Source: Reclinomonas americana ATCC 50394 (taxonomy: Eukaryota > Jakobida > Jakobea > Jakobida). From it: a DNA stretch of 64,000 bases. Positions within the stretch are counted from its first letter, which is position 1. Every line of letters begins with the position of its first letter. Both the position numbers and the translations under genes were made by a program. The stretch covers positions 55,100 to 119,099 of the forward strand of contig PS015045.1 of assembly GCA_048213135.1 (NCBI GenBank). The letters run 5' to 3'. This document shows positions 55,237 through 64,000 of the stretch, piece by piece. The notes under the pieces are model-generated. The model was given only the letters and a program-made list of their open reading frames with translations. It made no database searches and had not been told where the DNA came from.

Positions 55237-55508
55237 CAGCCTGTCCGCCACTGCAGGAGCCCACCTTATCGTCAGGTGGGAGGTGACAGAATCCATGGGT
55301 AAGTGAACTGCAAGTCGTGTACATTGCCTCAGCCAGTCCGCGGCACAGCATAGGCCACGCCAAATCTAAGAGTGTGCAAGCCAGTTATGTAGTGTAGTGT
55401 GTGACACACAGGTCTCTCTCAATGCTTCGACAGGTAGCGACATGCGGCTGAAAAGCTGCATTGGTTTGATGTGCAGCGTCAACACGGCCGCGGTAGTGCA
55501 CAGCACTG

Positions 55509-55518
55509 AATAAATAAA
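55509..55518 (+). terminator. Polyadenylation signal AATAAATAAA downstream of copy E
   Basis: Two overlapping AATAAA hexamers lie about 275 bp after the copy E stop codon and about 90 bp before the convergent W5 stop. It is one of the few clear polyadenylation motifs in the window. Use by copy E is inferred from position. Confidence 0.5.
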
Positions 55519-55605
55519 AGGAAGCAGAATCATCTGCATTTGGAGAGGCTCACAAGCGAAGACTACAAGTACACACCACCCTTCTCTCGCCTCTCACCCA
55601 CTCTC

Positions 55606-56770
55606 TCATGCGAAGCACCGCTGCAACACCACCTCGGCCTCCTCGACGATGAAACAGCGCAGCACAATCTCCACCAAGCAGCGCTCCTCCGTCGCCTCCT
55701 CTTCCTCCACCTCCTTATTCTTGTTCTCCACTTCCGTCTCCTTCTCCCCCTCCTCTCCCTCCTCCCCCTCCCCCTCCCCCTCCCCCTCCCCCCTCCTCCT
55801 TCTCCTTTTTCTGCATCACCTCCCTCACACCCCGCACCGCCAACCGCGCATCGTCGAGCTCCCACCGCGCGAGACCACCCGGCGTGGACCACACGCGCAC
55901 ATTCTCGTCGTTTCCGACACTGACAATGTGCTGCCCGTCGCGAGTGCAGGCCACGGAGAACTCACCGTCGCGGTGACCCTCCACCTGCTGCACTCGCTCG
56001 CCACTCTCCATCGACCACACGCACACCGCGCCGTCCCAACTCGCGCTCACCACACGCCTCCCGTCGGCCGTGATGGCGATCGCATACACCCCATCTTCGT
56101 GCCCCGCCAGCCGCCGCACCTCCTCGCCCGTCGCCATGGACCACACGCGCACCATCATGTCGAAACCGCCGCTCACAATGTGGAGCGCGTCGGGCGTGAA
56201 CACGACCGACCTGACCGCGCGATCATGCGCACCCTCCAAGCACCACACCTCACACCCGCTCTCCACCGACCACACTCGCACCGTCTTGTCCTCGCTCCCG
56301 CTGACAATGTGCACCGGCGTCAGCGCCACCGACCACACCACGCCCGTGTGTCCCGTCAACCGATGCACCTGCGAGCCACTCTCCGCCGACCACACCCGCA
56401 CCGTCCGATCCGAGCCTCCGCTCACCACCAGGCGCCCCTTCTCTTCCGCACACAGAGTCGCCACCGACGCCACCCACTCACAGTGCCCCTCCAGCAGCTG
56501 CACCTGCTGTCCCTGCGACCACACGCGCACCGTGGCGTCGGCACTCGCGCTGACCACACCTCCATTGCCGGCCATAAAGGCAACACACGTCACTGGTGAT
56601 TGGTGCCCGACCAGTCGCTGCACCTCGCGCCCACTCGCCAGTGACCACACTCGCACGGTGTGGTCGCGGCCTCCGCTCGCCACGTGCTGTCCGTCGGGCG
56701 ACACGGCGACGCACATGAGTGGGGCGGAGGAGGAGTCGGTGGAGTGGATGTTTGGTTGGCGCAGCAACAT
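55606..56770 (-). CDS. WD40 protein W5, tail frameshifted in a GGGGGA repeat
   Basis: ATG at 56770 (MLLRQPNIHSTDSSSAPLM). Seven blades follow (HTVRVWSLASGREVQRLVG, ATVRVWSQGQQVQLLEG, DRTVRVWSAESGSQVHRL, DKTVRVWSVESGCEVW, DMMVRVWSMATGEEVRRL, DGAVCVWSMESGERVQQ, ENVRVWSTPGGLARWEL). The family tail (RCLVEIVLRCF, EEAEVVLQRCFA) ends at 55606 but lies in another frame. The propeller frame passes through (GGGGGA)n at 55755-55800 and stops at 55715. Either the hexanucleotide tract has the wrong length here, by mutation or assembly, or the protein has lost its tail. W5 is convergent with copy E and is the most diverged WD40 copy. Confidence 0.5.
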
Positions 56771-56914
56771 GGGTGGATGAGGTGGGGAAGGGCGGATTTG
56801 ACAGGACGCGCTCACTTCAACAAAAGTTACAGCGTGGCTGGTTGTTGCAGGAGCAGCACCGTGAGCGAGCACCAGAAACGGAGACAGTCCAGAAACAAGA
56901 GGTGTGGAAGCTGC

Positions 56915-57760
56915 AGTCTCGCGATCGATCGCGATCGCGATATCGATTTCGCGATCGAAGTCTTGCTCTGTCCTGCGCAGCGCATGCAAGAGAGAGCAGA
57001 TCTCGATCGCGAGACAAGCTGGACTCCACACGAGCGCATGCACAAAGGCAGCGAGAGGGTGTTGGCGTCCAAAGTCGGAAGGAGCACAAAACTGGTCACC
57101 CTAGGCCTATCACAACATCATTATCCAAGATTTTGTGAGTGTTGTGATAGGGGGTCAAGTGTTCGAATTCGTAACAAAGTCGAAGTGACCTGCGTTTCTG
57201 CACGCGACAGCGCCAGTAGCTGCACAGCATCTTGTAGCCCCGAAAGCACTCTCTTCAGCGCACCTCAGTGCATGTGAAGCCGGTTTGCAAGTCGACCCCC
57301 AACTTGAGCTGATCGCGAGTGACGGACGATATCGAACTGTTGCGTTTCTGCAAGCAAAAGAGCTTCCTGCTGCACATCTTCTTGCAGCGCCGTCGCGCCC
57401 TCTTCAGGACCCGTCGGCAATGCGGGTCTCCATTTCGATCTCCAGCATGAGCCGATAGTTCGAGAACATACGAGGAAGTCGACAGAAGAACTGTCAAATC
57501 GGTGCATTCCTGCAAGCCAGAGCGCTTCCTGCTTGAAGTAACGCACCTAGCACCTTCCTTAGCGCGTCTCGACTATGCGAGTTTCCATGCCGATCTGCAG
57601 TGTGGCTTCGTTTTCGACATGCAAAACCGGCGATATCGAATTCGTACGAAGTTGAACGCTGCGCTTGTGCGACAAAACACTCCTCCGTTTCTGAACAGCT
57701 TCCAAGGCCATGAGGAACTTTCTTCTTCTTTCCTCGCCTCTCAGTCTAGCGCCTGTAATT
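56915..57760. repeat. CGATCG-rich patch and about 160-bp degenerate tandem repeat
   Basis: 56915-57015 is dense in CGATCG, GCGATCGC and ATCGAT. From about 57185 a unit recurs near 57190, 57340, 57500 and in part 57664: GCGTTTCTGCAAG, then AGCGCTTCCTGCT, then CTCTTCAGCGC-like, then GCGGGTTTCCATTTCGATCT, then GATATCGAAT. TTCGAATTCG occurs near 57170, 57640 and 57780. No gene is seen from 56771 to 57991, so this includes the TBC1D22 promoter. Confidence 0.5.
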
Positions 57761-57991
57761 CCGTGGCCAGATGTAGAACAATTCGAATTCGAATTCGGCT
57801 GCAGGTTTTTCAATCAAGCCAGCGTCGACTTTCTCTCGTCGGCGCCACTCGCACGCGTCTGTTCCCTGCTGATCGCCAACTTGCACAAGCCAGACATCAT
57901 CGATTGATCGTTCACGCAATCGACCAACCACGAGACACTTGTCACAAACGCGCTTTCGTTGATCTCCCTCACACACACAGTCAACACAACA

Positions 57992-58502
57992 ATGGCCGCG
58001 CGAGACAGTCTCGCCGCCAAGTTCCAAGCGCGCTCGACGCCCGGCGGTGCGTCGTCCAGTGGCGCGGCATCTCCCGCGCGTGTGCCCCCCTCTGCCTCCA
58101 CTGCATCACAACAGCAACAGCAACAACAGCAGCTGTATCACCACCGGCATAGTGGCAGCTCTGGTGCATCAGCTGCGGCGGGTGCGGCGGTGGCGGCCGG
58201 GCAGCACTTGCATGCGAGGAGTGCGGCGGCGCCTGCTGCTGCAGCAGCCGTGCATCAGCAGCAGAAGAGGGAGGTGGAGAGGTGAGTGAGTGTGTGAGAG
58301 AGGCGGGGAGGGATGAGGGGAGGGGAGAGTGGGAAGGAGAGGAGAGGGAGATGTCCACGCGTAAGTGCGCTCTCACAGTCACACTCGCACACGCACAAAC
58401 AGCGTGTGAGAGAGACAGAGAGCAGGCGTGTATACCTCTGCTCGAGTTGTCGCCTGCACGCACACATACACTCACACAATGACACACACTCTCTCTCTCT
58501 CT

Positions 58503-58574
<72 letters not shown>

Positions 58575-59262
58575 NNNNNNNNNNNNNNNNNNNNNNNNNN
58601 NNNNNNNNNNNNNNNNNNNNNNNNNNNNNNNNNNNNNNNNNNNNNNNNNNNNNNNNNNNNNNNNNNNNNNNNNNNNNNNNNNNNNNNNNNNNNNNNNNNN
58701 NNNNNNNNNNNNNNNNNNNNNNNNNNNNNNNNNNNNNNNNNNNNNNNNNNNNNNNNNNNNNNNNNNNNNNNNNNNNNNNNNNNNNNNNNNNNNNNNNNNN
58801 NNNNNNNNNNNNNNNNNNNNNNNNNNNNNNNNNNNNNNNNNNNNNNNNNNNNNNNNNNNNNNNNNNNNNNNNNNNNNNNNNNNNNNNNNNNNNNNNNNNN
58901 NNNNNNNNNNNNNNNNNNNNNNNNNNNNNNNNNNNNNNNNNNNNNNNNNNNNNNNNNNNNNNNNNNNNNNNNNNNNNNNNNNNNNNNNNNNNNNNNNNNN
59001 NNNNNNNNNNNNNNNNNNNNNNNNNNNNNNNNNNNNNNNNNNNNNNNNNNNNNNNNNNNNNNNNNNNNNNNNNNNNNNNNNNNNNNNNNNNNNNNNNNNN
59101 NNNNNNNNNNNNNNNNNNNNNNNNNNNNNNNNNNNNNNNNNNNNNNNNNNNNNNNNNNNNNNNNNNNNNNNNNNNNNNNNNNNNNNNNNNNNNNNNNNNN
59201 NNNNNNNNNNNNNNNNNNNNNNNNNNNNNNNNNNNNNNNNNNNNNNNNNNNNNNNNNNNNNN

Positions 59263-59359
<97 letters not shown>

Positions 59360-61025
59360 CACTGAGAGGGAGAAAGCGCGAGAAAGTCTTCAGGCGCCTA
59401 CACCTGCGTTTGTTGTCGCCTGCCTCTCTCACGCGCTGTCTCTCGCTCTCTCTCTCTCTCTCGCTCGCACGCACACACGTGCTCACAGAGAGAAAGAGAT
59501 AGGGAGAAGGCGCCTACACCTGCGCTGTAGTTGTCGCCCGCCTCTCTCTCTCTCACACACACACACAAAGGGAAAGAGAAAGCGGCAGAAAGAGTGATCA
59601 CGATTGGTGACAGGCGTTGCTCATTCACGCGTGAGTTGTGAGCTGACTCGTTTGTATGCTTGCTTTTCTCAGCGTCCTCAGCGCAAGTGGTGAGTCTCCG
59701 CTCTCTTTGTCGTGCTTCGTGATCGTCGTGCTGACGAGCCAACTGCAGCGATTGGACCGAGCAGTCATGCGACTGCCGAGGCGGTGGATGCAGTGGCACC
59801 GGCGGCCGTGGAAGTGCCTGCAGCGAGTGCAGCGGCGACTGGTGAGATGAAGGGCAGGGACGAGGGGAAGGAAAGCTGATTGGGAATTGTTTCGCCGTCT
59901 CGTTCTCCTTCTCGTATGTTTTTCGTGATGTGTGCCATCGTTGACGTCTTTTCTTGTTGCTGCATTCCCGTGATCAGTCTTTGACTGTGGTCGTCACGTA
60001 ATTGCTGTCGTCTTGTTGTTCTCTTGTTCAGTGTCTCCGCAGCGTCGGCCTTCCCATCACCTCTCTTTCTCTCTCCTTTACCCCTTGCTCCTCCCCTTGT
60101 CTTCCGCCTTGCTCCTCCCCCCTGTCTTCCCCNNNNNNNNNNNNNNNNNNNNCCATGTGTCTCTCGCTCTGTATTTGCAATTCCTGTTCCCTTCCGCCTC
60201 AGCATTATTATCATTCACATCGTTCCTCGCTGTCCCTCCCCCATCTTTCTCCTTGACTATTCTTATTCGTGCTCCGTTTCTTTGCGCAATCTGTTGTGCT
60301 TTATCCCGCGCTTTCTTCCTCTAACCCTTGCCCCTTCCCCCTTCTCCCTTCCCCCTTCTCCCCCCTCTTCAGACCCCGCCTCCTCCTCCGCCACCCTCAC
60401 CATTTCATCCTCTGGCGAGAGCTCCTCCTCCTCCGCCCCGCGTGGTCCCGTCCGCCTCTCCCGACACCGACCACCACACGACCCACTGGAGACCAAGGGA
60501 GAGCGATTTGACAGAATTCTCGCGGCCCCCAATGTCGATCTCGGTGCGCATCATTTTCTCACTCACAGTCTCTTCTTCGCACTCCTCAATTCGTTATGGG
60601 GTGCAGAGAAATTGAGGACGGCCAGCTGGACGGGTATTCCGGTGCGCGTCAGGGCGCTCTCATGGAAGCTGCTGGCTGTTGCGTTGTTGTGTTGCAGCAC
60701 ATGCTGTCGCCGTCGACCGAGTGCTAATGCGCATGTGGATTCGGTGCAGAATTACCTGCCGTGTCCCGAGGAAAGCCGCGCGTCCACGCTGCACCGGAAG
60801 CGACAAGAGTACCTGACGATGGTGCCCACGTATTTCTCGGCCACCCGCAATGATTACGAGGAGGCTATTTACAAGCAGGTGAGCGGGGGAGAGGAGGAGA
60901 AGGGAAGAGAGGCCCACTAGGTCAGGCAGTTGTGCGCGGTGCGCACTCTGTGCGCGAGATTGGTTTCGCGGTGTTTGCTGTCCTCTGCAAGCTTGTGTCG
61001 CGAAGATAGAAGGAAGCCGCAGATG

Positions 61026-61076
<51 letters not shown>

Positions 61077-62160
61077 ATGGTCCGAAGATAGTCATCTCTG
61101 TGGACAGATAAGGGCACATTCACTGTGCTGTGCTCAATCACTCGTTCGCTCACATATGCTCTTCATCCGCTCTCTTGGTCACTCTCTTGCTCTCTCCAGT
61201 TGTGCTTCCTATTGCTCTCCTCGCCCTCATTCTTGCCTATCTTTGTTCGCTTTGGACACAACAGGAGGAATAACTCGGCTTTGTAGCTCTCTTGTGCTCG
61301 AATTCTCAACTGACAGAGCAGAGAGATGTGCGATTGAGTCTGAATGCTTGTCGCTCACTCTGGTTTCCGCAGATTCACATTGACATTCCCCGCACCAATC
61401 CCGACGTACCGCTCTTCCAAGTGAAGGAAGTGCAAGAGGTATCACGCCCACACGCGATTTGTTCTCTACACGCTGTCTGTCCGTGTCTGTGTCTCTGAAT
61501 ATTTGTCTCTCTCATTTTCTGCCTCGTGCTCTCTCTCCCTCTCTCACACACACATACTCGCGCCAGCGCACACACACTCTGTCTGTCTGTCCGACTCTCT
61601 GTTTCTGTCTATATATCTCACTTTCTCTCTCTCTCTCTATCTGCTCCTCTCTCTTTCTGTCTGTCTGCATGTCTGTGTGCATTTCTCTCTTTGTCTCCCT
61701 ATTTCTGTCTGTGTGTCTCTCTCACTTTCCGTCTCTCTCTCTCTCTCTCGCTCGATCTCTTGTGCTTTCTCTTTCTCTCGCACACACGGACACACACTTT
61801 GTCTGTCTGTCTGTGTTTCTTCACTTTGTGTGCCTCTCTCTCTTTCTCGTGCACACACACACGCTGTCTTTCTGTCATCCGGCTCTCTGTTGCTGTCTGT
61901 GTCTCTCTCTCACTCTCTCTCCCTCCCTCCCTCCCGCCCTCTCTCTCCTTCGCTCTCTCTTTCTGTCACTCTCTCCCTCGCTGTCCTTCAGCCTCTCCCT
62001 TTCTGTCTTCGTCCGCCCTTGCTGATCTCTCTTGCCGCTCAGTTGCTGGAGAGGATATTGTACATTTGGTCGATTCGGCATCCCGCCAGTGGCTACGTGC
62101 AGGGCATCAACGACTTGGTGACTCCCTTCATCACGGTGTTCATGGCCGACGCATATCCTG
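57992..62160 (+). CDS. TBC1D22: TBC1D22-type Rab GTPase-activating protein, 3' part missing
   Basis: Eight exons (57992-58281, 59673-59689, 59749-59841, 60373-60543, 60607-60677, 60750-60878, 61373-61438, 62043-62160) join in frame. The N-terminal part is Ala/Gln/Ser-rich and probably disordered. The TBC domain starts with RFDRILAAPNVDL-EKLRTASWTGIP and ALSWKLLA-NYLPCPEE. The arginine-finger motif IxxDxxR is IHIDIPR, and the glutamine finger is in SGYVQGINDLVTPF. Both catalytic residues are therefore present and GAP activity is expected. The pattern is specific to the TBC1D22A/B group (Golgi-associated in animals). The rest of the TBC domain must lie in the 695-N gap after 62278 or beyond the window; the last 1 kb shows no further exon. 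Exon 2 is a 17-nt microexon and intron 5 has a GTTGCG donor. Confidence 0.5.
58485..59370. repeat. (GA)n, 688-N gap, (TC)n and (CA)n in TBC1D22 intron 1
   Basis: (CT)n/(CA)n, then (GA)n, a gap at 58575-59262, then (TC)n and (CA)n to about 59362. A duplicated GGCGCCTACACCTGCG block follows near 59392 and 59510. No exon until 59673. Confidence 0.5.
60133..60152. other. 20-N assembly gap in TBC1D22 intron 3
   Basis: A placeholder gap between CTCCTCCCC-type repeats. It belongs to a set of eleven 20-N gaps, also at 7480, 8413, 15227, 17569, 19249, 25227, 38633, 46221, 50788 and 52399. The ones at 17569 and 19249 interrupt coding exons of the LRR-CCCH gene. Confidence 0.5.
61440..62030. repeat. 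(TC)n and CTGTCTGT-rich intron 7 of TBC1D22
   Basis: CT-rich sequence with repeated blocks (CACACACA plus CTGTCTGTCTG, CTCTCTTTCTCG) in a period of roughly 95-110 bp (near 61550, 61660, 61790 and 61855). Non-coding; coding resumes at 62043. Confidence 0.5.
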
Positions 62161-62219
62161 GTGCGTGTGCGCGGAGAAAGAGAGGGAGAGAGGCATCGGG
62201 GAAGGGAAAGTGAGATAAA

Positions 62220-62220
62220 A

Positions 62221-62265
<45 letters not shown>

Positions 62266-62972
62266 AGGAGGAAGAGANNNNNNNNNNNNNNNNNNNNNNN
62301 NNNNNNNNNNNNNNNNNNNNNNNNNNNNNNNNNNNNNNNNNNNNNNNNNNNNNNNNNNNNNNNNNNNNNNNNNNNNNNNNNNNNNNNNNNNNNNNNNNNN
62401 NNNNNNNNNNNNNNNNNNNNNNNNNNNNNNNNNNNNNNNNNNNNNNNNNNNNNNNNNNNNNNNNNNNNNNNNNNNNNNNNNNNNNNNNNNNNNNNNNNNN
62501 NNNNNNNNNNNNNNNNNNNNNNNNNNNNNNNNNNNNNNNNNNNNNNNNNNNNNNNNNNNNNNNNNNNNNNNNNNNNNNNNNNNNNNNNNNNNNNNNNNNN
62601 NNNNNNNNNNNNNNNNNNNNNNNNNNNNNNNNNNNNNNNNNNNNNNNNNNNNNNNNNNNNNNNNNNNNNNNNNNNNNNNNNNNNNNNNNNNNNNNNNNNN
62701 NNNNNNNNNNNNNNNNNNNNNNNNNNNNNNNNNNNNNNNNNNNNNNNNNNNNNNNNNNNNNNNNNNNNNNNNNNNNNNNNNNNNNNNNNNNNNNNNNNNN
62801 NNNNNNNNNNNNNNNNNNNNNNNNNNNNNNNNNNNNNNNNNNNNNNNNNNNNNNNNNNNNNNNNNNNNNNNNNNNNNNNNNNNNNNNNNNNNNNNNNNNN
62901 NNNNNNNNNNNNNNNNNNNNNNNNNNNNNNNNNNNNNNNNNNNNNNNNNNNNNNNNNNNNNNNNNNNNNNNN

Positions 62973-63030
<58 letters not shown>
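62220..63030. repeat. (GA)n tract and 695-N gap
   Basis: (GA)n flanks the N gap at 62278-62972 on both sides. It follows the last visible TBC1D22 exon and may conceal the next ones. Confidence 0.5.
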
Positions 63031-63031
<1 letters not shown>

Positions 63032-63049
63032 TGGGGAAATAGACAGGAA

Positions 63050-63600
63050 ACAAGAATTCGGAGACTGATAGCAAATCATCGATTGTGAGTGCAGAAAGTG
63101 AAGGCGGGGGAGATCACAATTGTGGGAGGCGTGTTAGAGAGGGAAGAAAAGAAAAGACAGAGTAACAAGTAGTCGGAGATTAACAGCGAATCAGGAAGTG
63201 TTCGTGAAAGAGCTGGAGATGGGAAGGTGGGAGGGATAGAGAGGGAGATTGAGAAGGATTGAGATAGTGAATTGGGATGAATGACGGTCGGAGAACAGTG
63301 AGATTGGCAGCGATTCAGCGTGTGTGGTCGAAGAAAAAAGATGTAAGGTGGGCGAGAGATCGAGAGTGAGGGAGAGAGCGTTAGCAAGAAGGATACTTAC
63401 AGCGATTCAGCATTGTGTGTGACGGATGAGTGGTGGAGAGGGGGGAGGGATAGATAGGGAGATTGAGAAGGATTGAGCGAGATAATGAGATAGTGCATTA
63501 AGATGAATGACTGCCGGCGAACAGAGAGATTGACAACGAGAGATAGAGAGGTGGAGGGAGATAGGGAGTGAGGAAGAAAGACGGAAAAGAGAGAGACGAG
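63050..63600. repeat. About 210-bp purine-rich tandem repeat
   Basis: GGGAGATTGAGAAGGATTGAG occurs near 63243 and 63457, followed by AAGATGAATGAC- or GGGATGAATGAC-type sequence and AGCGATTCAGC; a third weaker copy lies near 63130. No exon or gene is recognised between 63030 and 64000. Confidence 0.5.
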
Positions 63601-63786
63601 CAACAACGTGGGAGAGAGATAGTTGCGAACGACATGAAAGACGTGAAAGTGAGTATGTGAGAAAACTGCAGACGAGCGAGACAGAGTTGTGAATCACCAA
63701 GTGTGTGTGCATGCGAGTGAGAAGGAAAGTGCGAGAGACAGGAAATGAAGTGATGGGAAGAGATAGGCTTCGCGCGCGTGTGTGTG

Positions 63787-63789
<3 letters not shown>

Positions 63790-63877
<88 letters not shown>

Positions 63878-64000
63878 TACGTACGTACGTAGTAACGTAA
63901 CGTAACGTAAGTACGTAGTACGTAGTACGTACGTACGTACGTACGTACGTACGTACGTACGTACGTTACGTTACGTTACGTTACGTTACGTACGTTCCGT
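63790..64000. repeat. (GA)n passing into (GTAC)n and (TTACG)n
   Basis: (GA)n to about 63875, then AGTACGTACGTAGTAACG, a (GTAC)n run, and (TTACG)n up to the window edge. The junction type matches those beside gaps at 7.4, 8.4 and 35.2 kb. Confidence 0.5.

Noticed and set aside
63880-64000. Telomere-like repeat (TTACG)n at the window end
   Set aside because: Not a known telomeric motif, mixed with (GTAC)n, and the same repeats occur beside internal gaps.

Overview
The window is nuclear DNA from a eukaryote. It has spliceosomal GT-AG introns (many 60-150 bp, some grown past 1 kb by simple repeats), long (GA)n/(CT)n tracts, and no operons or ribosome binding sites. TAA, TAG and TGA all serve as stops, so the code looks standard. 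A nephrocystin-4 gene (transition zone of cilia) points to a flagellated organism. With intact TMEM258, TBC1D22 and SLC49A4 orthologues, a free-living flagellated protist is the best guess; I cannot name the lineage.

Layout. 0.1-10.3 kb (-): NPHP4 with an extra FN3-like module. 11.2-14.6 kb (+): SLC49A4/DIRC2 lysosomal transporter, 11 exons. 14.9-16.5 kb (+): TMEM258, an oligosaccharyltransferase subunit. 16.5-24.4 kb (-): a 15-exon gene whose exon phases join leucine-rich repeats, an acidic linker, CCCH zinc fingers and a coiled coil. 24.5-26.3 kb (+): an LCM-family methyltransferase starting 111 bp from the previous gene, head to head. 27.1-32.1 kb (+): an unrecognised helical protein with an acidic tract. 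32.2-56.8 kb: an accessory array of class-3 lipase-TPR genes (copies A, B, C, E and relic D) interleaved with WD40 genes (W1-W5). 58.0 kb to beyond the last visible exon at 62.2 kb (+): TBC1D22, a Rab GAP with both catalytic fingers.

The array is the most unusual part. Each lipase gene has a basic, hydrophobic N-terminal leader, a conserved domain of about 150 residues, an alpha/beta-hydrolase with a GHSLGS nucleophile elbow, and C-terminal kinesin-light-chain-like TPRs. Each WD40 gene is a single-exon propeller, mostly with a shared C-terminal tail. The pair was duplicated as a unit, and the copies range from intact to relic. Enzyme plus fast-evolving repeat domains in a multicopy array recalls repeat-based recognition systems, but no NACHT or NB-ARC module is visible and the function is inference.

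A second theme is splicing. The non-consensus 5' splice site GTTGCG recurs at ten or so introns in six or more genes, each supported by reading frame or homology. Two 17-nt microexons are also required by the frames.

Assembly caveats: six estimated-size gaps (570-962 N) and eleven 20-N gaps, nearly all inside simple repeats. Exon limits were read by eye from frame, splice dinucleotides and family conservation.
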